Shown here: in pieces, positions 48,055 to 59,227 of the stretch
How the letters are laid out: every line of letters begins with the position of its first letter
Numbering within the stretch: position 1 is the first letter of the stretch
DNA from: Cryptomeria japonica
Taxonomy: Eukaryota > Streptophyta > Pinopsida > Cupressales > Cupressaceae
Assembly (NCBI RefSeq): GCF_030272615.1
Contig: NC_081408.1
Location: forward strand, 61,650,114-61,714,113
Direction of reading: 5' to 3'
Length of the DNA: 64,000 bases
Made by a program: the position numbers and the translations under genes
The notes under the pieces: generated by a model
Databases searched by the model: none
Seen by the model: the letters and a program-made list of their open reading frames with translations, nothing else
What the model was told of the DNA's origin: nothing

Positions 48055-48480
48055 AAAACATTGGTTAAGGAGATTGTTCTTCCTATTTCTTCCAACTAGT
48101 TGGTGAATGGTAAAATTTTATAATGGTTCATTCGTCACCCTCATTGAATATGAAAATAAGGTTTAAAAGACTATTCATTATCTTAATACTTTTTCCAAAC
48201 TTCTAGTTCAAGTATCCAATAATAATTTAATACTCAGTACTGCAAGCAATATTTTCTTCCTAATCTATGTTGGAGACAACAGGAAGCCTTAAATTATCAG
48301 GCATTCCTTTTTCTTTTTAACCTTCTCCTATTTCCCTTTGGCAAGTCATTATTTCCAAGATTGAAAAAAAACTCAACTATTAGATTACTGAACCTCCTTC
48401 TTTATATGGTAAATTATAAGTTTTTTCTAAACTATTTGCTGCCACTCATGTTTATAATTTTATCATTCTTATAATAAAGT
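48055..48480 (+). pseudogene. Second copy of a LINE relic segment
   Basis: Parallel to 41315-41660: both contain a GGTTAAG-GA-TTCTT start, CACCCT-ATTGAATATGAA, CTTCTAGTTCAAGTATCCAAT and a TAGATTACTAAC-type end. No open frame remains. Confidence 0.65.
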
Positions 48481-50540
48481 TGTGTTATATTGTAGAAACA
48501 TCGCTTTTAAAAAATATTGAATTAATTATTAAAAAAAGTTATTAATATTTATGTAAAAAATATCACACACACAATAAATCTCAAAAATCACTAGTTCACA
48601 TCAATTTCAAATTCTTAATCGTTTAGTTGCTATATGTGTCATAAGATAAAAAAAATGAGTGAAAATGTTGATTTCAATGTTCTAGTTTCACCAAAAAGTG
48701 GGAGATTGAATGTGGTATAAACCATATTTTAGGTGCTTGAGATGCATGTTGTCTATGAGTCTTATAGATGTTAAGTTGTCTCCAAATCTCTAGTTGGTGA
48801 TACTCTTATGACTTGAACTGGAAAATGTGAAACATGTCAGAAACAAAAAATATTGGGCCCTCCTCCTACTATTATATTAGATACCTTTTTAATGTTTAGG
48901 CTTGACCCTTTGAACTCTTATATTTCTTTTGGACTTATTCACATAGAATTTTTGGATGTACCTTTCTACCACCTACCCTTTTTTTGAAAATTTTAATATT
49001 ATATTTTTAGTTATTTTAAAAATTTAAATAGTATTTATCCATAAATTTTGTTTTTAAATTACTTCCAAAATATTTGGAGTCACAAAACTTATCTAAAAGC
49101 CACTAGAGTTTGTATGATCCTAAGAAAATCATTAAAAACTAATAAAGCTAAGTTATCTTTTAAATAATTATCATTTTTTATTCATGGATGTAAAGCAACC
49201 TGAATAAACTATGCAAAATAGACATCTCATCAAATATTGAGATTTTATTATAATGTTTAAAAAGAGAACCCTTTTCAAACTTTCAAGAGATAGTATTTGA
49301 TCTAAAAATATACTATAATCAAGATGAACCTTATTAGGGATACATTTTTCATAATGTGTTCAAGAGTTTCGTATACGCCACCCCAATTTTTATCTTTTAC
49401 AAAGAGATTTCCATAAAAAATTTTAGAAGAGAGGTAATTTTATTATTTCCATGTAATGAACCTTGAGCATCAATCAATGAGTATATTTTCTCTATCTTTT
49501 TTTCTTTGTTTAAATATGTTTTGAAAGCAAGTTGCATCCATGGGACAACTTGCTTTCACTAAATTTAGAGAAAGTAAATACATGCCTCAAAAGTCATGTG
49601 ATTTTTTTTTTTTCATGTACTCTTAGTTTATTTTTGTGTGTTTATATTAAAAAATATAATAAGAGTTACAAGAAGACAGTCAATAGACTATCAAAAGAGG
49701 TATACATCATATTGCCCAGAAGAAAAGATAACAACAACACATACAATTTCTGTGATTGATACAAGAATAATGAAAAGTTAGAATATAGTCTCAAAACTAC
49801 AATATAATAGATTGCTACAACCAAGAGCATAACCCTCCTTAAGTTATTGAAGCCTCTCATTCTATAGTGGAGAAAAGAGATTGAGCTAATCAACCATGAA
49901 ATTCTTGTGCTCTTTCGAATTACATTTCAGCAACCCCAACAAAATTAACCTAAGACATTCTTAATTCTACACTAGTCTTAAATGCCACTCTACTAAACAC
50001 CCCTCAAATATCCTCCATCATTGCCCTTTGGTCATAGTTTGAAATGGAAGAAAAGTAATCCTTGCACCATGATCTACAAATATACTTGTTTATTTCTAGC
50101 TTACCATGCACATTCCTCCCAAGAAGACCAATAAATGTTGTCATAAAATTCCCCAGAGTAACATTATCATGTACATGGCCACCTTCAAAGATCTACTTGC
50201 CAATTGTTGTTGTAATCATTTCTTCATTTGGAAGAATAATAACACTAAACAATCTCCCAATTTGAGTTGATAAATCTTCATTTTGGCAATTGCATTAGTA
50301 CCTAGTAATGGATACATGTGTAGCATTCTCCTTGCCAAAAATAATAATGCAATCACCATTTTAAAGCATCCCTATTTGGAAATTCTAAGGGATCTTTTGA
50401 TTACAACCACTCTAGTATCCTATTTCATGTGTATCCTATTTTAACTTGCTAGACTTGGTACAACAAGCATATCAAAGTCAAGTATCAAGTATTAAGATCC
50501 TACCACATATCACTTAAATTTGAAAGTATTATCTCTCTAT
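48480..50540. other. AT-rich intergenic stretch, no gene
   Basis: No coding content that can be supported. Scattered poly-A and poly-T runs only. Confidence 0.5.
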
Positions 50541-50558
50541 TTTACTTGATATCATAGA

Positions 50559-50885
50559 CAGTTCATGGTAACATGAATCAACTGCCACTTCACCAAAATT
50601 TTGAACTGTTAGTGAGAGCGCAACTGAAGAGGTTTGGGTGTTAAGAAGGGTTGAGGGTCCCACATGACAATAGTTTAGCCCCTCAAGTCGAGAGGCCCTT
50701 ACTAGATACAGTTGACCAAGAGGTGAGTAAGTTGTCGAGGGCGGGAGCCGAACCCTCCCTAACAAAGTTGCCAATTTTGTTAACACAGATTGACTGCCAC
50801 TACACCAAAAGATCAAACTGTTAGTGAGAGCACCACCGAAGAGGTTAGGGTGTCAAGAAGGGTTGAGGGTCCCATAGAACAATAG
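50559..50885 (-). mobile_element. tRNA-derived SINE-like insertion, partly duplicated
   Basis: On the minus strand a tRNA-like head has box A TGGTGTAGTGGC (50807-50796) and box B GGTTCGGCTCC (50754-50744), the internal RNA polymerase III promoter. A block of about 75 bp (GGGACCCTCAACCCTTCTT to CTCTCACTAACAGTT) occurs twice, and a second box-A-like word lies at 50595-50584, giving a period of about 212 bp. The paralogous segment at 46480-47900 shows the uninterrupted site (GATATCATAGTTCA), which fixes the insertion. It is non-coding. Confidence 0.7.
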
Positions 50886-51830
50886 TTCACAAGAAATCTT
50901 GTAGCCTTATTTGATTCTCAATAAATATGCTTGATTGAATAATTAGCCATCTCATCCAAAATTGAATAATCACATTGATCCAATTCTGAAACTTCAAATT
51001 TTGCACATGCTAGGTTTTATTTGTATCGACATAGATCATTGAGTCCCCTTCTATATTGATAAATCTAAAATTCTTTAATTCACATAACTTGAGGTCTTGA
51101 AAAAAAATACCAAACTCAACCTCATTACTAAAACCACATAAAATTTTCTCTAAAACTACCCAAATTGAAATTCCCACCACTTCTTTGATTATGTAACATG
51201 TACACAACGCCATACCAAATTTTAGTTATAATCTTTCATTCGAAAAGAATTTATTTTAAACTAATATTACATTTTTTATCCTTATTCTAATGCCTTGCCT
51301 TCTATAGCTGTCATGCTTATGTAGTTGCATTCCCATAGAAGTAACAAAGGTTTGTTATATGAATCAAGATTAAATTGTTTTCTAGCATAACTATTCAATT
51401 TTCGTCGAGAGATTTTTCGTCTCTTTTACACTCATGCCATTTATGTTAGCCTTGCTATTGTCAACATTCATTGCACGTTTAAAAGTAGTTTACTTATTGC
51501 AAGTGTCAAGAGATTGATTTGTGTTATACGGTGACTTCAGACCAAAAATCTACCAACTATTATGACTAGAAAGCCCAATAATTTCTTCGTTCGATAGCTA
51601 ATATTTTGAAACGTTTCTATAGTTGAGGTTGATTGATGGGTATTTTAATCTTTATATTTCATGACTACTATAACACGTTTTCCTCAAAAAGGGAGAATAA
51701 ATTTGGCTTATCTAAATTTCAATGTACTTATTATAGCTTTAGTTTTCTATATTATTATTTTTTTTAAATGTAGTCAATTTTAATTTTGTTTTTTTAAAGA
51801 TAGGTTATGATAGTCTTTGTTTTTCTCGAT
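50886..51830 (+). repeat. Segmental duplication copy 2, with antisense LINE RNase H relic
   Basis: On the minus strand 51213-51010 reads GISIWVVLEKILCGFSNEVE and then LKLCELKNFRFINIEGDSM, the RNase H signature of plant LINEs, followed by broken sequence. It aligns with copy 1. Together with 40585-42140 and 48055-48480 these are pieces of old LINEs of similar type. Confidence 0.7.
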
Positions 51831-51909
51831 GTAATTAGAAAAAATGAAACTTCAAATAAGCATAATATGATTACTATGACTTAAAGATAGAAGTCCTTAT
51901 TAATACTCT

Positions 51910-52055
51910 GTTTTTGTTTTTAAAGATAGGTCGTGAAAGTATTTGTTTTTGTTTTTAAAGATAGCTCGTGAAAGTCTTTGTTTTTGTTTTTTAAGATAGG
52001 TAGTGAAAGTCTTTGTTTTTCTTTTTAAAGATGGGTTGTGAAAGTATTTGTTTTT
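51910..52055 (+). repeat. 35-bp minisatellite, four units
   Basis: GTGAAAGT recurs at 51933, 51968, 52003 and 52038, exactly 35 bp apart, each preceded by TTTTTAAAGAT. A diverged further unit lies at 51788-51830. It ends about 180 bp before the LINE target duplication. Confidence 0.9.
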
Positions 52056-52298
52056 CTTGATGTAATTTTAATAAAGTGAAACTTCAAATAAGAATAACAT
52101 GGTCAGTATAACGTAAAGATATAAGCCCTTACTAGTAACACTAACATTTTTTCTACACTTGAGACCTTTGAATCATGTTAATTGTTGCCATATAAGAATG
52201 TTCAAACTACTAAATTGACAATTTGATTGGTATTAAGTCCTTAAGGATCATTAAGTAATTCTCGCTCTGCAATTTTACCGCTCTTTGAATCCCCTTAT

Positions 52299-53979
52299 AT
52301 GCCTGTCGTTTCTGCTGAGGAGGGCCAATCCTCCTTGGACCCTGACCCCCCCGATTAACCTGCAGATTTGTTCGGATTTGGCTCTTGTGCTGTGTGCCCA
52401 AGGAGATGGGTGGGCTCCCTCGATTGTTGCTTGCAATGAGATCCTGCATGAGGCCTCCTGTCTTGTGAAGCTTCCTCTGGTGGCCCCCAACTTAGATTCC
52501 CTCAAAAAGGGCCCCAAGACTCAGGAGGTGGGTCCTTTGCCCGGGGAAGCTCAAGAGAACTCTTGGAAAGGTGCCCTTGTTGGTAACTCCAAGTCAGAAA
52601 TTCTGACATTGCTGCCAAAAATCACTAATGGTAAGGAGGGCCCCGAGATTTGCCTCCCAGACAGTATCATGGATAATATTGCTTCCTCCCTTCACCTTTG
52701 CCTGGTAGGAAGATTCCTTGCCTTCAGACCCACTATAGATATGGTTAGAAGATGGGCGGGCTCTAGATGGAAAATCAAAGGTAGTGTATCAGTCTCTGCT
52801 ATGCCTGACAGACTCTTCCTTTTTAGATTTACTGCAGAAGAAGACTTCATCTATATTATGTTTGGTTCATGGTCTTATGGTAAGCATTGTCTTACTCTCT
52901 CCAAGTGGAAGCCGAGATTTGAACCAAGTGCGAACCTCCTTAGATTGGCGCCGATTTGGATCAGACTCCCAGGCCTCCCCTTGGAATTTTGGGACGATAC
53001 CATTTTCAGGTGGATTGGTAACTCATTTGGTCGGTTTGTTGTTGTCGACAATGTGACAATGCAGAAGTCTAGACTTGTTTATGCTCACCTTTGTGTGAAT
53101 GTGGCGGTTAACAACCCACTCCTTAATTTCATTGCCCTTAAATCCAAATGGGGTAAATGGACGCAGGCTATTGTCTACGAGAATGCCTCCCTGTATTGTT
53201 AAAGATGTGGTAAACATGGCCATGTTACTGCAGACTGCTTGACCCCACAACCTTCGGAGGAGAAGCTGAAGGAGAAGTTGTCGTCCCCGAGTATTATTAT
53301 CGGGGAGAAAGTTAAAAATGGTAAACCCCCTAACCCCCCAGCCTCCGACAACACTATGGGTTAGACCGAAGACCTGATAGAAAAGATGGGTCCTCAAGAT
53401 ACCTTTGAGGAGGGTTACCCCTTCTTGGCTGGTATTCTTAACATGATAGTTACCCCTGACTCCAAGAAGGCTCCTACCCCCTCGAGGAGATGCTTGGGGC
53501 CGAAGCTAGAAGAAGGAGAGATTCCCCAAGCGAAGATTGAACAAGAAGGCTTCAAAGTGGAGGTGACTATCAAGGAGAAGAAAGAGCTCAGTATTTCCAC
53601 TCCGCCAGCAATTGCGCATCTGATACCCAACTCAGTGGGTAGTTGTGGGAGAAATATCTGGAGCACTTGTGCTGGGGCCTCACCTACCACTGAGCTTGGT
53701 CTAGACTCGACCTCCTCTTTGACTGCTACAAGATCCTCTGGGGATATCACTACTCTATCTACTGGTAGTCGCTCTGCCCTGTCTTCGGCGACGGATAAGG
53801 AAAAGGGGGAATGGCAAGACCCGAAAATAAAAACTAGAGAAAATAAGAAGGCAGATGTGGGAAACGACCCTAAACCAGGCAGACCCTCTAAGAGGACCCT
53901 CAGAACTAAGGTAATGGCAAGGGAAATTGCTAGTGGAAGGACATTAACCCTAGAGACAACACAAAAGGGTAAGAAATGA
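52299..53979 (+). pseudogene. LINE ORF1, DUF4283-like plus zinc knuckle
   Basis: The likely start is ATG 52299 (MPVVSAEEGQSSLDPDPP). A C7 run at 52346-52352 shifts the frame; one C fewer would join it to the long frame that ends TGA 53977-53979. The middle (about 52660-53180) has the RNA-binding DUF4283 pattern typical of plant LINE ORF1 (FRFTAEEDFIYIMFGSWSYG, WIRLPGLPLEFWD). A zinc knuckle with RCGKHGHVTADC follows at 53198-53240, but a TAA stop (53200) sits between its first two Cys. A second stop is at 53362. The C-terminal half is basic and disordered. ORF1 proteins coat LINE RNA. Confidence 0.8.
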
Positions 53980-56900
53980 AGTTCCTCTCATGGAACTTAA
54001 GGGATTTAAACAGCCCCCTAAATTAGTATGCTCTTAAGCAATGCATACTCACCAATAGAGTTGATATTATCCTTATCCAGGAGGTGAAAATGAATTACCA
54101 AAATTTTGCTATGCTTGCTAATAATTTATGGCCGGGTGTTCCCTTTCATTATGGAGGGCTAGAAGGTGCCTCAAAAGGAATCACTACCCTTTGGAATAAG
54201 AGCAAGCTGGATGGTCTTGCGGTTGGCCCTTCTCACAACTTTCTTTCCACCAGGTTCACTATAAATAACTTCTCTTGGTTCTTTTTTAACATTTATGCTC
54301 CTAATACTAGACACGGTCGGGTCCTGATCTGGGAGGAAAACACTACCTTCCTGACTAACAATAAGGAAGATTTGTTTATGTTAGCTGGGGATTTCAACAC
54401 CCACCTTTATCCTTCTAAGAATATAGGAGGTCTAATGGACTACAGTGAGAGCATACTTGACTTTGCTGACTTCATCAAAACTAATGAGTTACTTGATCTT
54501 GACCTTCAAGGGAACCCTTTCACCTGGTCTAACAATAAGAAAGGCTCCAATCTGATTCAGGTCAGGCTGGGCAGATTTCTAATCTCTGCCAAGTGGAACA
54601 TTGGACTTAATTCCTCGCTCTTATCTCTCCTGCGCACTATCTTTGACCACTCCCCGATCCTCCTCTCTTGGGTTGACAAGCTGACCTCTTGGCTCTCACC
54701 CTTCAGGTATGAGATCATGTGGCACTCCCATCCAAACTTCAAACAATGCATACAAAACTGGTGGAACTCCCTTGTCCAAGGTACGACTATGTTCCAAATT
54801 TCTACAAAGTTGGAAATTATCAAAAGGGAGGTGAAGGCCTGGAGTCTTTCTTCCTTTGGGGATATCTTCAAGAGAAAAAAGGAGGCTAAAACCAATTTGG
54901 ACCACCTCCTGAGGACCATTGCAGAGGGAAATTCCTCTATGGACACTCATACTGGGGAGGAGGGATGGAGACACAAATGGAAAGAAATCATGAATCTAGA
55001 AGAAATTTACTAGAAGCAAAGATCCAGGATCCAATGGTTAACTGAGGGGGATAGGAACACATCCTTCTTTCACAGATCGACCTCAAAGCATAAAAGGAGG
55101 AACACTATCCGTTCTATTCTCAATAGCAAAAATGAGGAAGTGGTGGGGAATAATGAAATTGGTCAATGGGCTTCCCTTCACTTTGCTAATGCCTACTCGA
55201 ATGATAGGGTTAGGGAATCTACTGAAATCAGTGATAAACTCCTCATCCTCATCCCTCAAGTCTTGGATGAGGCTGATAATGACCTACTGATAAGCCATGT
55301 GTCTGAAGAAGAAGTTAAAGAAGTAGTTTTTTCTATGCCTGCCTTTAAGGCCCTTGGTCCTAACGGCTTCCCCCCTGATTTTTTCCAGGTTTTTTGGGAA
55401 ACTGTGAAGTATGATCTAACTAAAGCTACAAAGGACTTCATTCACACTGGTAAACTTCTGAAGAAGTTGAATAACACTTTCATTCTTTTGGTGTCCAAAG
55501 TTCCTGATCCGAAACTTATGACTGACTATCGGCCCATCAGCCTATGTAACTTAGTTTATAAAATTTTCTCTAAAGTTATTGTCAACAGAATCAAACCCGT
55601 CCTTGATAAATGCATCAGTCCCTCTCAAAAAGGCTTTGTTCTGGGTAGACAGATTCTTGATGCTGTCATTACTACTCATGAGGTCATTCACTCCATGGAG
55701 AAAAGTCGCAACCCAGGTATGGCTCTCAAACTTGACATCTCTAAGGCTTATGATAAAGTTAATTAGAAATTCCTGTATGCGATCCTTTCTAAGATGGGAT
55801 GCTAGGAAAGATTTATCAATATTATTGTTGGTATTTTGGTATGGTTTTGTCATTGATGTCAACACCTACTAAACCCTTATCAACTCTAGCACTTTGGAGA
55901 ATCAACAACATTCACTGGCAAGAAAGTGACTCATGCACAGTCACCGGTATCTGGTACACCGATAGGATATAATGATCACTGACACTTGGAATGATATGGA
56001 AAACACTTGGTAATGTCAAAGACATCATTTGGACATCTTGTCCTAGAGTTTTGTTTATTGGTATAATCATATTTGCATATTTGCTGTTACCGACAAATAG
56101 GTCTAGGGTTACACCGACGGGTTTATCTTTTCTAGATCAGCATGGCACGCTATGGAGGTGATTAATTATTGTTGTAAATGCATTAAGCCGACATGTTCAA
56201 TCGGTTATTGCATAGGATATTATATTGTTTGTAAAATGTTTTTATTGTAATATCTTGTAGAGCCGACCTACTAAAATTGGTCTTAGGTTATGGTATAAAT
56301 GTAAGATCTTATTTGTAAGATCAAATGTGGAATGCGAAAAAAGGATAGTGTGAAGGTATATGTGAGAATAAGCAGACATCATTTGAAGATTGAAGGAGGG
56401 TTTTTGTGAAAGCATATTAGCATTACACCGGTATTGAATCCAGCATATGAAGATGCTGTTTTGAGCAGTACATTCTTATTAGATTTAACCATCCAATTGT
56501 AGTCAGTGTGACTCCCATTTTGTGATTGAGTAGTGAGCTCTAGGCAGTTGGCCTTTCTGCATGTGCAGACCCCATTTATGTACACTTACTATCTACAGTA
56601 GTATCATCTGATTGTGGGTAAGGTTTCCCACCGTGGTTTTTCCCCTTACAGGGTTTCCACGTACAAATATTGGTGTTATGTGTTGTGGATGACTTTGTGT
56701 TTATGTTTCATGCACTAATCCTTACCGGTATAGCAATTAACTGTTAAAACTGTCTACCAACATATTTAACTAGTTTACTGGTATTAAGAATTAAGTTGGT
56801 TAAGTTGTTTTTGGTTTTAATTATTTGACAATTGATTCACCCCCCCCCTCTCAGTTGTGTCCGGGGCCTAACAATTATCAGCGTGGTGGTGGAAAGTGTT

Positions 56901-59227
56901 CACTATTTGGTGATTTTCAATGGCACCCCTTAGGGCTTCTTTAAGGCTGGGAAGGGACTAAGATAGGGAGACCCTCTCTCACCTTATTTGATCATTATGG
57001 TAGCCGAAGTCTTGAGTTGGAATTTCTCCAATCTGATCAGGACCAATAGAATCTCAGGGGTAAAGGCTTCTTCCACAATCCCTCCTATGTTTATGCAGCA
57101 ATTTGTGGATGACACCTTCCTTTTCGACCTATCGTCTATGATAGAGGCTAAAGAATGGAAACATCTTCTAGAAGAGTACACCCTTTCCTCTCGTCAGCTG
57201 ACTAACTATTGCAAGAGAAAGGTTTATTTGTTTAACACAGACAAAATTCTCTACAGTAAACTTATTCAAATCCTTGGGTGTAGTGTTGCTGATCTCCTTG
57301 ATTCCTACTTGGGTATCCCCCTCACTATCAAGGAGGTCACCTCCCACTTTTGGGAATCAATCCTGGAAAGAATGCAAAAGAAAATTGCTGGTTGGACTGG
57401 AAAAACTCTAAGTAGTGCAGGTAAACTCCAGCTCCTAGTGGCCTCTCTTCAAGGTGTTCCGATCTACTTTCTCTCTCTTTTCAAGATTTCCAATTCTATG
57501 GTTGAGAAACTTGAGAGAATCCAAAGAAGATTTATGTGGACGAGATTGGAGGAGAAGGCTAGAGTCAGCTTAGTCAACTGGGATAAGGTGTGCAAACCAA
57601 AGGTCATGGGTGGCCTTGGGATTAGAAAAATCTTTGATCTGAATAAGGCCTTGTTGACTAAAATCGAATGGATCCTTATGAAGGGCAAAACTGACTGGAG
57701 CATGATTATGAGAGCCAAGTACTTCAATCCCCTCCCCCCTCTCTTCCAATGAGCTCCCTCCTGGGTCTAAAATATGGAACAACTTTGTTAAGAATAGGAA
57801 ACTTCTCAAGCAGGGTCTAAAGTGGCAAGTTGGTAATGGTGAGAAAATTAGATTTTGGGAGGATAACTGGATTGGTGACAGACCCCTTGCCTCCTCCCAG
57901 TTCAGTTGCCTCATGGTCACTCTCAAGGATTCGATTGGCTCCCTTGTGATAAACTACATCTCTCCCTCCCGCTGCTAGTTAAGGCTTGCTGATAGTTTGG
58001 GAAACACCCCCCAATGGATTCATTAGGCTGAAGAGTTGCAATCCCTTCTTAAGGGGGTCAGGATCTCCTATTTCACTCACATTGATAAACTTGTTTCAAT
58101 TGCGAATCCCTCAAGGTATTTTGTGTTAAATCGGCCTACAATCTCTTGGTTGCATCCTTTAATGATTGCTACAGTTGGAAAGAAGTCTGGAACTCTCAGC
58201 TCATCCCTAAATTTAACTTCTTCTGGTGGATGACCCTTCATGGGAAGATCCTTACTATTGATAATCTAAAGAGGAGGGGATTTATGCTTGCCAACAAATG
58301 TGTCATGTTGTGTTGATGAAAGCATAAATCACCTCTTCATTCATTGCCCCTTCTCTTCTAGGGTTTGGTACAAAGTTCTACAAAAAATTAATTTGGCTTG
58401 GACATTCTTGGAAGACTTGCAATAGTTTATCAGCAACTGGCAGTGCCCCTCTGCTCACTCGCTAGTTAGACTTTTTTGGAGACTCGTTCCTCTCCACGTC
58501 TGTTGGCATATCTAGAAGGAAAGAAATAATAGGATATTTCGTGACACAATCAACTCGGTTGACATGATGACTGACATAGCTGAGAATTACCTCAAGGAGA
58601 ACACCCTCATCAGCAAGTGGAAAAATTTACAATCTGCCCCTATGGATTTGGATCGGAGGTGGATTAAAACATGGAATTTTCCAGATAGCTTCTTTCGTTA
58701 TGACAATTAGAAAAAGATGGAGAGGCTTAATACCAGATGGTCAACACCTCCCCCCCTGGCTCAAGCTCAATTTTGATGGTGTTGCTCATAGTGGTTCAAC
58801 AATAGGGGGAGGAATTATCAGGGACAACTTGGGCAACCTAGTTTTGGCCTATGCAGGAAATTTTGACTCTGTCTCAAGCAACATGGCTGAAGCCCTTGCT
58901 CTATTTTGGGGGCTTAAGATGGCTCTTGGCACCAATATCAAAAGAATGATCATTGAAGGGGACTCTAAACTGATTATCGAGGCTACTAAAGGTGTTTCAG
59001 GGATCAACTGGAGGATCAACAATGTCATCAAGGACATCTGGTCCATGATTATCTGGCTAGAGGAATTTCAAATTCAACATATCTATAGAGAGGGGAGTGC
59101 GGTGGTAGACTCACAAGCTGTGATGGGACTAGAGATAAAAGGTATGAGGTGCTAGAGGCACCTAGATTCTCTCACTGACAAGCAAAATGACCTTATTGGA
59201 AATGAACAAATCGCCTCTAATCATTAA
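53976..59227 (+). pseudogene. LINE ORF2: endonuclease, reverse transcriptase, RNase H
   Basis: ATG 53976 (MKFLSWNLRDLN) overlaps the ORF1 stop as ATGA. Endonuclease: QEVKMNYQNF, FNIYAPN, MLAGDFNTHLYPSKN, FDHSPILLSW (54070-54700). Reverse transcriptase: ALGPNGFPPDFFQVFWETV, DYRPISLCNLVYKI, LDISKAYDKVN, GDPLSPYL and the catalytic FVDD box (57105-57116). Then comes a Cys/His zf-RVT region and a C-terminal RNase H (LKLNFDGVAHSGSTIGGG, EALALFWGLKMAL, IIEGDSKLIIEA; 58765-59010). Stops lie at 54024, 55011, 55764, 55803, 56931, 56964, 58513 and 59153. Frameshifts lie at C runs 57734 and 58750, and a compensating pair lies near 58125 and 58305. Solo LTR E splits it at 55826, and the frame is preserved across the insertion (1053 bp). 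Confidence 0.88.
55826..56873 (+). mobile_element. Solo LTR E (1048 bp) inside LINE ORF2
   Basis: It starts TGTTGGTATTTTGGTATGG and ends GGGGCCTAACA. A perfect ATTAT duplication flanks it (55821-55825 and 56874-56878). It has a GATTCACCCCCCCC motif at 56836-56849 and is similar to the LTR piece at 1-715. The TGTTGG start and TAACA end are like LTRs A and B. Removing it restores continuous LINE coding sequence. Confidence 0.93.
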
